From assembly GCA_027487845.1 (NCBI GenBank), contig JAIYCV010000004.1, positions 1 to 39,494 of the forward strand: a stretch of 39,494 nt of DNA. The letters are read 5' to 3'. The DNA is from Flammeovirgaceae bacterium (GTDB taxonomy: Bacteria > Bacteroidota > Bacteroidia > Cytophagales > Cyclobacteriaceae). A program made the position numbers and the translations under genes. Positions 8,367 to 15,498 of the stretch are shown here, one piece after another (within the stretch, counting starts at the first letter, position 1; each line of letters starts with the position of its first letter). Below the pieces are notes generated by a model. That model saw only the letters and a program-made list of their open reading frames with translations, ran no database searches and was not told where the DNA came from.

Positions 8367-9314
8367 TTATCGATTAAATCTTTTGAAAAATGTCCAGATC
8401 ACTTCGCACGCATTCATATCTTGGCTTGTCTTTCCTACAATGGTCTCGGGCAAATATTGGAAGCCTTGAGGCCATGTATGGCCGCCATTTAACACCACAT
8501 AGCTTACTACTTCGCTGCCATTCGTTCCTCCAGCATACACCCGTTGCTTAATAGTGGTTCCATCATTTGCAATATCAGGTAAATCGGTTATTGTAGGTGT
8601 GGTGCTGCAAGCATTTATGCTTATCCACTTGTCCACCGCTTGAAAATGCGATAGAACGGTGCCACCAGCTGTACCGCCCGCTGTCATTTCGCCCCCCACA
8701 AATGGAACTAGCGGGTCGGTGGTGCCATGAATGTAAATTGCAGGAACAGGCCTGCCTGGGTTACAACTAGGTGCAATGGTGGTAGCTTCCATCGTGGCGG
8801 CATCTACTGCAATGGCGGCTATCCGATTGCTTAGTTCACAACCCAATCGAGACGACATAAACCCGCCATTTGAAATTCCTGTTGCATAGATTTTTGTTCC
8901 ATCCACTGAGTAATTGGCAATCATGTAATCGCACATCTGGTTGAAAAAGCTCACATCGTTAATACCCTGTTGATTGGGAGTAGTAGGTCGGCCATCGTTC
9001 CAATTCTTTTCAATTCCCGATGGGTACACTAAAACCACCTTGTCTTTGTCGGCAATGGTTCTGAAATCGGCAATCTTTATCATTCCATCTGCAGTTCCAT
9101 TTCCTCCATGGATAGAAAAAATCATAGGCATTTTGCCTGCGTTGTTGTAACCAAGGGGTAGATAAATTATAAAGTTTCTCGCTCTTCCGTCAACCGTTAG
9201 ATTGATAGTTGTTTGCTCGCTTGGTTTATCAGCAGGCGGGGAAGGTGTGGTATTGTCTTTTTTGCAGGAGAGAAGGGCAAGAAAAACAGTTGCTAATAGA
9301 ATTGCGTTTTTCAT
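8367..9314 (-). CDS. Lipoprotein polyhydroxybutyrate-depolymerase/feruloyl-esterase-like hydrolase
   Basis: This is a probable membrane-anchored carboxylester hydrolase of the LpqC/esterase D-like group (COG3509). Residues 1-17 form a lipoprotein signal with lipobox LLSC and C17, followed by KKD and a Pro/Thr-rich linker to about residue 35. The catalytic domain shows SIHGGNG at 68-74, nucleophile elbow GISNGG with S148, a candidate Asp in HGTTDPLVPF and a His in NGGHTWPQG. Members act on polyhydroxyalkanoate oligomers, feruloyl or acetyl esters, so the exact ester is open. It is the first gene of a two-gene minus-strand operon with the dienelactone-hydrolase-like gene. Confidence 0.85.
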   Translation of the reverse strand: MKNAILLATVFLALLSCKKDNTTPSPPADKPSEQTTINLTVDGRARNFIIYLPLGYNNAGKMPMIFSIHGGNGTADGMIKIADFRTIADKDKVVLVYPSGIEKNWNDGRPTTPNQQGINDVSFFNQMCDYMIANYSVDGTKIYATGISNGGFMSSRLGCELSNRIAAIAVDAATMEATTIAPSCNPGRPVPAIYIHGTTDPLVPFVGGEMTAGGTAGGTVLSHFQAVDKWISINACSTTPTITDLPDIANDGTTIKQRVYAGGTNGSEVVSYVVLNGGHTWPQGFQYLPETIVGKTSQDMNACEVIWTFFKRFNR

Positions 9315-9594
9315 GATTTGTTAGGCTTTATTTAGGTTAGACGGTGGGAAGACCATTTGGTTTAATCACTCTGGTATACTCTTGGTGTATGGATGGAAAA
9401 TTAAGTTTCCGAACATCCTAACGCCTCAAACGGATTCGAAATGAGGATTTTGGTTTCCAGAAAGCCCCCAAAGCAGATTTTGACAAGAATACAGACTCCA
9501 TGATACTATAAAAATAGGTTTGAAATAGAGATGATGGCCCGCGGAAAGATTATAACAAGCTTGTTTTGCGCGAACACCGACTAAAGCTAAGAAT

Positions 9595-10641
9595 TTACAA
9601 TTCAAAGGGTACGAAATAATTCTCCACATCCTTTACGTTAACTATTTCGATTGGTTTTTTAAGATGATAGATATTGTTCTTATGGTGAAGGTCAAATTGA
9701 TTTATTAAAAATTCACCTTCCCTAACTGGGTCTTGGAAATAAATCTTTTTCAATTTACCTGACGCCTTTATAGATTCAAATACCTCTCTATCGCTTTCTC
9801 TATTAAAGAATGGAAATGAATAACCTATTACTACCAAAATCTCCGTTTCTTTAACAGTTTCCTTAGCCTTTTCAATTATATCACTCAAACCCATTTGTTT
9901 TTTCTTCTCCCAACCGAAAGTAATAAGATTAGTAAACTCGGATTTAATCTTTACTTTCGATAACAATATATCCAAATTGTAAATCTCATCATTATCATAA
10001 AAATGAGTTATAAGATTCGTTTGGGGTTGCTGGTAGAATCCTGCTATCCCATTCATTTGAACCATTGAATAAATAATTCCAGCATGGTCCTTAAATTCAG
10101 ACGGGAAATATGAAATCAAAGGATTAACGCTAATTGTTGATCCCCCTCCATTGTTAAAAAAGGAATCTTCAATGAATGCTCGCGCAGCAAACTGAATTTG
10201 AAAATCTAAATTCCAGTTAATGATTCCGATCTCTGCTGGGAAATTGAAACCAGATTCCATTACGGTAGTTAAAAATATAAGAGGCCGTTTATCTAGTCTT
10301 TCTTTTACAACCTGTCGATGAAAGAAGAAAATTGCCAGAGCATCCTTTAATTTTCTTAGCTCTGTAAGTTTACCTTTTAAGAAAAGATGTTTTGCGAACG
10401 TATCAGTTGTCCCAAAATTATTTGATTCATAAGAAAGATCATTGAAGGTATCCACTAGTTCCTTTCGGTATTGCTCATTGTCTTTACTAATTGATTTATC
10501 CAGTTTTATCTCATCAGCAAAAAGAGCAAATTCTTGGGCTAAACTGAGTCCCCCAGTTGTGTTTGAAGTCGCTTTAATTTGCTTTACAGTTGGCAAACCT
10601 TGGGCACTTGCTCCTGCTCCTAAAATGTAAGTTATCTTCAT
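9595..10641 (-). CDS. Stand-alone SIR2-like domain protein
   Basis: This is a Rossmann-type NAD-binding protein of the SIR2-like superfamily. The N-terminus carries the nucleotide loop GAGASAQGLP at residues 8-17, with NWNLD at 142-146 in the position of the conserved N-x-D motif and VVIGYSFPFFNRESD at 270-284 matching the C-terminal GYS motif. SIR2-like NADases of bacterial antiphage systems share this layout. The position of the usual catalytic LHG histidine appears to read MNG (196-198), which would remove the base. There is no second domain and no obvious partner; flanking genes are metabolic. The coding region is visibly more AT-rich than its neighbours, in keeping with acquisition by transfer. 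A defence role is inference only. Confidence 0.75.
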   Translation of the reverse strand: MKITYILGAGASAQGLPTVKQIKATSNTTGGLSLAQEFALFADEIKLDKSISKDNEQYRKELVDTFNDLSYESNNFGTTDTFAKHLFLKGKLTELRKLKDALAIFFFHRQVVKERLDKRPLIFLTTVMESGFNFPAEIGIINWNLDFQIQFAARAFIEDSFFNNGGGSTISVNPLISYFPSEFKDHAGIIYSMVQMNGIAGFYQQPQTNLITHFYDNDEIYNLDILLSKVKIKSEFTNLITFGWEKKKQMGLSDIIEKAKETVKETEILVVIGYSFPFFNRESDREVFESIKASGKLKKIYFQDPVREGEFLINQFDLHHKNNIYHLKKPIEIVNVKDVENYFVPFEL

Positions 10642-10707
10642 TGATTTTTTTACAGCCTAATTGACTGATCTAGAGATTATACTTTAAAATTGGAAATACT
10701 CTACACC

Positions 10708-12024
10708 TCAAACCACCGGCATCTTCCACGGTGCCCTATAATTTGGCGTTATCAAAGCATTAGCGGCCGCGTTGTTGCCAAAGTTTTTAGTGGCCTCATT
10801 CCATACCAACCGTGACTGTGTGCGCAAGGCAATGTTGCCCATGTGCGCATACAATGCCACCAACCTTCCGTTTTCAACAGGGCAGGCGGGGTCTTTTCTG
10901 GTTTTAATGCACTCGATAAAATTCGTCACATGGTCGAGGTGAGAATCATTCGCGCCTTGCTTCGGTATAGCGGGTATTTTGTACGCACCATTTTCTTGCT
11001 CGGGGAAGAGTTCATACCCTTCGCGGTTAATCACAACGGTGCCGCTGTCGGCAATAAACTCCAAACCATAATTGCGGCCGTAAGGCCCGCTTTCAATGCC
11101 GGCTGTATGTTGCCAGTTAATTACATAATCTTTCATTTGATAGCTTACGTTCATGGTATCAAATGTTTCGTGGTTATGATCGGCAAACGATAAATTGCCA
11201 CCCGAAGCGGTAACGGCCAGCGGAGCTTCTTTAATATCTTTCGGCCACAGTGCCATGTCTAATAAATGAACACCCCAATCGGTTAGCAACCCGCCACCGT
11301 AATCCCAAAACATTCGCCAAGATCCGTGAAAACGGGTTTTGTTAAAACTACGTTTGGGTGCTGGGCCTAGCCATGTTTCGAAATCAACTCCGGCAGGAAC
11401 TTCACTATCGGAAGCTAGAGGCTGACCAATGCCATAATTAAAATTAGCCCAGACATTCACTTTGCGCAGCGTGCCTATTTTGCCATCGCGGATCATATCG
11501 GTAACCAACTTCCAATGTGCGCCACTGCGTTGTTGCTGTCCTACCTGAACCACGCGGTTGTATTTGCGCGCGGCCTTCACCATCACTTCGCACTCGGCAA
11601 TGGAGTTGGCTAGGGGCTTTTCAACATATACATCTTTGCCAGCTTCGCAGGCGTTTACCATCGGCAGGCAATGCCAATGGTCGGGCGTACCTACAATCAC
11701 CACATCGATGGATTTATCTTCCAACAACTTCCTGTAATCCTTATAAAGCCTGGGTGCTTTGCCTGTGAGTTTTAAAACATCGGCAGCTCTGTTGTTGAGC
11801 ACAGAGTCGTCAATATCACAAAGGGCAGCGCATTCTACACCTGGTACTTTTAGAAAGTCGCTCAGGTTATAAAAGCCCATGCCGTTGCAGCCAATCAAAC
11901 CCACTACTACTTTGTCGTTGGCAGCGACTGCTCCAATGGTGTCGTTGAAAATAAGCGGACCAACTGTTGCGCCCGCTAGCAATGAGCCAGTATTGCGCAG
12001 AAAATTTCTTCGTGTGAATTCCAT
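10708..12024 (-). CDS. Tat-exported Gfo/Idh/MocA family oxidoreductase
   Basis: This is an NAD(P)-dependent dehydrogenase, probably acting on a sugar, inositol or glycoside outside the cytoplasm. A twin-arginine signal (TRRNFLRNTG, residues 4-13) is followed by a hydrophobic stretch. The Rossmann fold starts with VGLIGCNGMG at 41-50, then GTPDHWH and the EKP motif at 135-137 whose lysine is normally catalytic. DWGVHLLDMALWP, from the C-terminal substrate domain, holds the D-x-x-x-H pair typical of the family. Export of such enzymes by Tat with the cofactor bound is common in Bacteroidota and Planctomycetota. The substrate cannot be inferred from the neighbours. Confidence 0.9.
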   Translation of the reverse strand: MEFTRRNFLRNTGSLLAGATVGPLIFNDTIGAVAANDKVVVGLIGCNGMGFYNLSDFLKVPGVECAALCDIDDSVLNNRAADVLKLTGKAPRLYKDYRKLLEDKSIDVVIVGTPDHWHCLPMVNACEAGKDVYVEKPLANSIAECEVMVKAARKYNRVVQVGQQQRSGAHWKLVTDMIRDGKIGTLRKVNVWANFNYGIGQPLASDSEVPAGVDFETWLGPAPKRSFNKTRFHGSWRMFWDYGGGLLTDWGVHLLDMALWPKDIKEAPLAVTASGGNLSFADHNHETFDTMNVSYQMKDYVINWQHTAGIESGPYGRNYGLEFIADSGTVVINREGYELFPEQENGAYKIPAIPKQGANDSHLDHVTNFIECIKTRKDPACPVENGRLVALYAHMGNIALRTQSRLVWNEATKNFGNNAAANALITPNYRAPWKMPVV

Positions 12025-12119
12025 ACTTCTTGACTTTTAGTAGGATCAAGTTAAGAATATTGGTAACTAAGTTTTGCTTTTTAGGGACTTTATTTTGAAA
12101 AAACTGATTAACAAAAGAA

Positions 12120-13328
12120 TTACGAAGTTTGCAAGGCCAGCTGTTTTTTAATACGCGATTCGCCCACCAATAACACTATCAACGCCAATGCCGTGCAACT
12201 TGCCATCACTGCTGCCATGGGTACTGAAGTAGTGGCCTTCAATAAGCCTACCAAGGCGGCTGCCAGAGAGCCTAAGCCCATTTGAATAGCCCCCATAAGA
12301 GCGGACGCACTCCCCGCCTCTTTGCTGAACGGTGCCATTGACAAGGCCGCTGAGTTAGGGAAACTAAAGCCCTGGCAACTTAAGTAAAGAAAGATTAAAC
12401 CAATGGTGCCAAACAGACCAAGAAAATCAAAATAACAACCCGTAAATAAAACGAAGCCGATGCTAGCTTGAACCACCAAAAACGTTTTCATCAATTGCTG
12501 ACTGGTATAAGTTTTTAGTAAAACCGTGTTGAGTTGAGAACTTGTAATGAGGCCGGAAGCTATCAACGCGAATATCCATCCATATTGTTGCTCAGTGACG
12601 GAATACAAATTCATAAACACAAACGGAGAGCCCGATAAATAAGCGAATAAACCTGCTGACGCGATGGATCCTGTAAACGTATAGGTATAAAATTGAGGTG
12701 TTTTTAAAACAGTATAGAAGCTCATTAATATCGGTTTGGGTTTAAGCGAAAAAGTAGGATCAGGTTGCTTGCTTTCGGGAAGCCAAATGGCCACGGCAAC
12801 CATCACTAAAAGTGTAACCACGGTAAGAATATAAAATACCGATTGCCATCCAAACGCTGCAATGGTGTAGCTTCCTACCGAAGGCGCTAAAATAGGAGAA
12901 ACCCCCAAAATCAAGATCATCAACGAGAAAACTTTGGCGTTTTCATTCAAAGGAAATACATCGCGAATAATGGCTCTGGGTGCAACGCTGCCCACGCAAC
13001 CTCCCAATGCCTGAAACAAACGAAAAACTACCAATGCTTCAATAGAAGTGGACCATGCGCAGCCCAATGACGCAATTACATAAATGGCAAGGCCAACCAT
13101 CAGGGGAGTTTTCCTGCCAAAGCGATCAAGCAGCGGGCCGCAAATAAGCTGCCCTAACGATATACCAATAAAAAAGCTGGCCAGCGAATATGAAACGTAA
13201 TCTACGGTGGTGTTTAAATCGGTTGCAATGGCCGGAAATCCGGGTAAATACATATCGATCGAAAACGGGCCAATGGCTGATAGCAAACCTAAAATTAAGA
13301 TGACGACCCAACGCTTACTTTGCTCCAT
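12120..13328 (-). CDS. Bcr/CflA-type multidrug MFS exporter
   Basis: This is an inner-membrane drug/proton antiporter of the major facilitator superfamily with about twelve membrane segments over 402 residues. The N-terminus GPFSIDMYLPGFPAIA is the hallmark of the Bcr/CflA subfamily, and GPLLDRFGRK at 64-73 is the motif A loop between helices 2 and 3. Family members export bicyclomycin, sulfonamides, chloramphenicol or cysteine, so the substrate is open. It is transcribed divergently from the SDR gene at 13457. A TAGTTTTG element on its strand at 13435-13428 resembles a -7 box, but it sits far from the ATG and its best -33 partner is 25 bp away. Confidence 0.9.
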   Translation of the reverse strand: MEQSKRWVVILILGLLSAIGPFSIDMYLPGFPAIATDLNTTVDYVSYSLASFFIGISLGQLICGPLLDRFGRKTPLMVGLAIYVIASLGCAWSTSIEALVVFRLFQALGGCVGSVAPRAIIRDVFPLNENAKVFSLMILILGVSPILAPSVGSYTIAAFGWQSVFYILTVVTLLVMVAVAIWLPESKQPDPTFSLKPKPILMSFYTVLKTPQFYTYTFTGSIASAGLFAYLSGSPFVFMNLYSVTEQQYGWIFALIASGLITSSQLNTVLLKTYTSQQLMKTFLVVQASIGFVLFTGCYFDFLGLFGTIGLIFLYLSCQGFSFPNSAALSMAPFSKEAGSASALMGAIQMGLGSLAAALVGLLKATTSVPMAAVMASCTALALIVLLVGESRIKKQLALQTS

Positions 13329-13456
13329 AATTTAAAAATAGCGCGCAAGGTAAGGTTAGTTTCGCGGAGTCGTAGAGTGGAATTTAAAAAACAGATAATT
13401 TTTTAAAACTGACTTTACTAGCTTGAACAAAACTAGCCGAGCAGGGTTTTACTTGT

Positions 13457-14155
13457 ATGGCAAATATCTTAATCATTGGTGCTTCCTCAGGCATTGGCTC
13501 AGCATTGGCAACTCAACTGATCGCAGCTGGTAATCAGGTGTATGGAACGTTCAACAAAACTACTTCCAGATCATCCGATGGCTTTACAAAGTTTCAACCT
13601 TTGGATGTGCTAGATGAAAATCTGGATTTCAGCTTTTTGCCAGATGTATTAGATGGATTAGTGTATTGTCCCGGGTCGGTAAATTTGAAACCATTTGCCC
13701 GAATAAAGCCAGAGGATTTTGTGGCCGATTACCAACTTCAATTAGTTGGAGCGGTGAAATCGATACAGGCCTGCTTACCGAAACTAAAAAATTCTGCGCA
13801 GGCTTCCATTGTTTTGTTTTCCACCGTAGCTGTTCAAACGGGATTCAATTTTCATTCACTAGTGGCTTCATCGAAAGGTGCGGTAGAAGGGCTAACAAAA
13901 GCATTGGCTGCAGAGTTTGCACCAAAAATCAGGGTGAATTGCATTGCACCATCTATTACCGACACCCCCTTAGCGGGTGCTTTGTTGAATACTGATGAAA
14001 AGAAAGAAGCCAATGCCCAACGCCATCCGTTAAAGAAAATTGGCAGACCAGACGACCTGGGTCATCTTGCTGCCTTTTTGCTATCCGAAAAATCAAGTTG
14101 GATAACCGGGCAGGTGTTACATGCAGACGGTGGCATGTCGAGTTTGAAAGTGTAG
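13457..14155 (+). CDS. SDR-family protein lacking the catalytic tyrosine
   Basis: This is a short-chain dehydrogenase/reductase fold protein with the classic nucleotide loop GASSGIG at 8-14, an N-A-G-like element at about 70-75 (YCPGSVN) and S122 in the catalytic serine position. The YxxxK motif reads VASSK, with V136 in place of tyrosine and K140 kept, so ordinary SDR chemistry is doubtful. The C-terminal DGGMSSL end is typical of the family. It is the first gene of the photolyase island; related SDRs occur next to photolyases in other bacteria, as I recall. It may bind a pyridine nucleotide or act by a changed mechanism. Confidence 0.85.
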   Translation: MANILIIGASSGIGSALATQLIAAGNQVYGTFNKTTSRSSDGFTKFQPLDVLDENLDFSFLPDVLDGLVYCPGSVNLKPFARIKPEDFVADYQLQLVGAVKSIQACLPKLKNSAQASIVLFSTVAVQTGFNFHSLVASSKGAVEGLTKALAAEFAPKIRVNCIAPSITDTPLAGALLNTDEKKEANAQRHPLKKIGRPDDLGHLAAFLLSEKSSWITGQVLHADGGMSSLKV

Positions 14156-14308
14156 TTGGTACTCTCCGTTTATCGTTAAACCCAATTCCTTCAAAACATA
14201 CTGGTGGTTCGATGTTATTGTTTTGGCATAAATTTTTTAGAACCAAACAGGAAAATATTTTGATGTTAGATGATCTACTGGAGATGAAGTTGGTGAATAC
14301 TAAAATAA

Positions 14309-14342
14309 AGGCGTCAAGACACCTTTGAGGTGTCAGACGCCT
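14309..14342. repeat. Two-block palindromic hairpin before the DUF2256 gene
   Basis: AGGCGTC (14309-14315) pairs with GACGCCT (14336-14342), and GACACCT (14318-14324) pairs with AGGTGTC (14328-14334). There is a 3-base loop and a small AA/A internal bulge. It ends 7 bp before the ATG at 14350 and so overlaps the ribosome entry region. There is no T-run, so it is more likely a mobile palindromic repeat or a translational control element than a terminator. Confidence 0.75.
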
Positions 14343-14349
14343 ACAGCCC

Positions 14350-14508
14350 ATGCGCAAAAAACAACATCTTCCCACCAAAATATGCACCGTCTGCGGCCGC
14401 CCTTTCACGTGGAGGAGAAAATGGGAGAAAGTGTGGGAAGAGGTGAAGTACTGCAGCGATAAGTGTAGAATAAATAGGATGAGCAAAAACAAAGAAGTCA
14501 GCTCTTAA
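14350..14508 (+). CDS. DUF2256 zinc-ribbon small protein
   Basis: This 52-residue protein is short enough to be missed by gene callers with a 60-residue cutoff. It begins [20 protein letters not shown] and carries two cysteine pairs, C12/C15 and C35/C39, with a Trp/Arg/Lys-rich middle ([16 protein letters not shown], 20-35). This is the full-length pattern of the DUF2256 family. As I recall, DUF2256 genes sit beside, or are fused to, photolyase/cryptochrome genes in many bacteria. The basic surface and zinc ribbon suggest nucleic-acid binding or a chaperone role for a photolyase; both are inference. The frame ends in TAA at 14506-14508. Confidence 0.85.
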   Translation: MRKKQHLPTKICTVCGRPFTWRRKWEKVWEEVKYCSDKCRINRMSKNKEVSS

Positions 14509-14580
14509 AGCTAGCCCCAGAATCCGTAAAAATGGTAGGCAATTAAGTAAAATTGGTGTCGCTCAAAGTCGAAAGATCAA

Positions 14581-14588
14581 TACCTTTG
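14581..14588 (+). promoter_or_regulatory. Candidate -7 element for the outer-membrane-like gene
   Basis: TACCTTTG matches TAnnTTTG exactly and lies 55 bp before the ATG at 14643. The nearest upstream TTG (14553-14555) is 25 bp away, slightly beyond the usual 17-23 bp, so the call is tentative. Confidence 0.35.
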
Positions 14589-14642
14589 TGGCTCATTGAG
14601 AGAGAACAAATCAATTATTGAGTCCTCGAATAACTTTTCAAT

Positions 14643-15395
14643 ATGAAACTGAAAACGCTCCTGATTTTATTCGGCTTACTCTGTGCAAGCTCTGCATTCG
14701 CTCAGCGCGACAGCACCTTTTATTTCCGGGCAGACTTGAGCACTACTAACAATGGCTTTTCGATTATCCCTGCATTTACATTGGGTGCGCCTGCTGCTTT
14801 TCTAGATATGCGGATGGGAAACAAGCGCATGAGCTTTGAGCCTTTGTTTCGGTTTTCCCTTGAAGGAAGGCCTTGGTCTTTTGTTTTTATATATCGCTAC
14901 AAGGTCATCGTTAAACCGAGATTTCAATTGTCGTTGGGTGGCCACCTGCCTGCATTAAATTTTGTCACCAACATGGTAATGATCAATGGCATTGAAGAGA
15001 AACTCTCGGTTGCCAGGCGTTTTTTGGCGGCTGAGATTATTCCTACTTACAAAATTTCTAACAAATCCAGCATCAGTTTGCTTTTTCTGCGTGGCCATGC
15101 CTTTCAGAATCACGGAGTCCAAAATTCTGTTTTCCTGTCGTTGGCTGGAAATGTTAACAAAATCGCATTGGTTGGAAAAACGTATGTTAACTTTAGCCCA
15201 CAGGTATTCTATCTTAAAATAGATGCCGATGATGGTTTTTATGTGAATGCTACCACCACCTTCGGAATCAGAGGTTTTCCATTCACTGTTTCCAGTATTG
15301 TCAATAAAGCGATTGAATCGAAGATAACTGCCAAACCGTTTGATTGGAACGTAAGTTTGATTTACACACTTGATAAGCAGTTTAAAGTAAGATAA
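14643..15395 (+). CDS. Exported outer-membrane beta-barrel-like protein, unknown
   Basis: A clear signal peptide (residues 1-20, ending SSAFAQ) is followed by about 230 residues of alternating hydrophobic and polar strands (for example FSFEPLF-type, WSFVFIYRYKV, FQLSLGGHLP) and ending in a strand-like DWNVSLIYTL segment. This fits an outer-membrane beta-barrel or periplasmic beta protein. I recognise no family. It sits between the DUF2256 gene and the FeS-BCP-like photolyase gene and has its own candidate promoter, so it may be an insertion into the island rather than a functional partner. Confidence 0.7.
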   Translation: MKLKTLLILFGLLCASSAFAQRDSTFYFRADLSTTNNGFSIIPAFTLGAPAAFLDMRMGNKRMSFEPLFRFSLEGRPWSFVFIYRYKVIVKPRFQLSLGGHLPALNFVTNMVMINGIEEKLSVARRFLAAEIIPTYKISNKSSISLLFLRGHAFQNHGVQNSVFLSLAGNVNKIALVGKTYVNFSPQVFYLKIDADDGFYVNATTTFGIRGFPFTVSSIVNKAIESKITAKPFDWNVSLIYTLDKQFKVR

Positions 15396-15498
15396 AAATT
15401 GGCATCAATTTGTTAAATAAGGCATTTCGAGCAGAACAACTATTGCTTGAAAAACCTTATTTCGTTTTGCGTGTTTCTTTCGCTGAACACATCCAGTT

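Noticed and set aside
9426..9629. 67-residue minus-strand frame overlapping the end of the SIR2-like gene
   Set aside because: It overlaps the end of a well-supported gene and lacks homology or signals; the gap 9315-9594 shows no other feature.
13428..13464. TAGTTTTG with TTTG on the minus strand as promoter of the MFS exporter
   Set aside because: The spacer is 25 bp, the distant box lies inside the SDR coding start, and the leader would be about 95 bp; evidence is too weak for a feature.
13956..14492. 178-residue minus-strand frame across the SDR end and the DUF2256 gene
   Set aside because: It lies antisense to two supported genes and has low-complexity composition; the DUF2256 frame on the other strand fits a known family exactly.
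15415..15462. Inverted repeat AAATAAGG/CCTTATTT between the barrel-like and photolyase genes
   Set aside because: Arms of 8 bp with a 32-base loop and AT-rich composition give little stability; no T-run follows the second arm.
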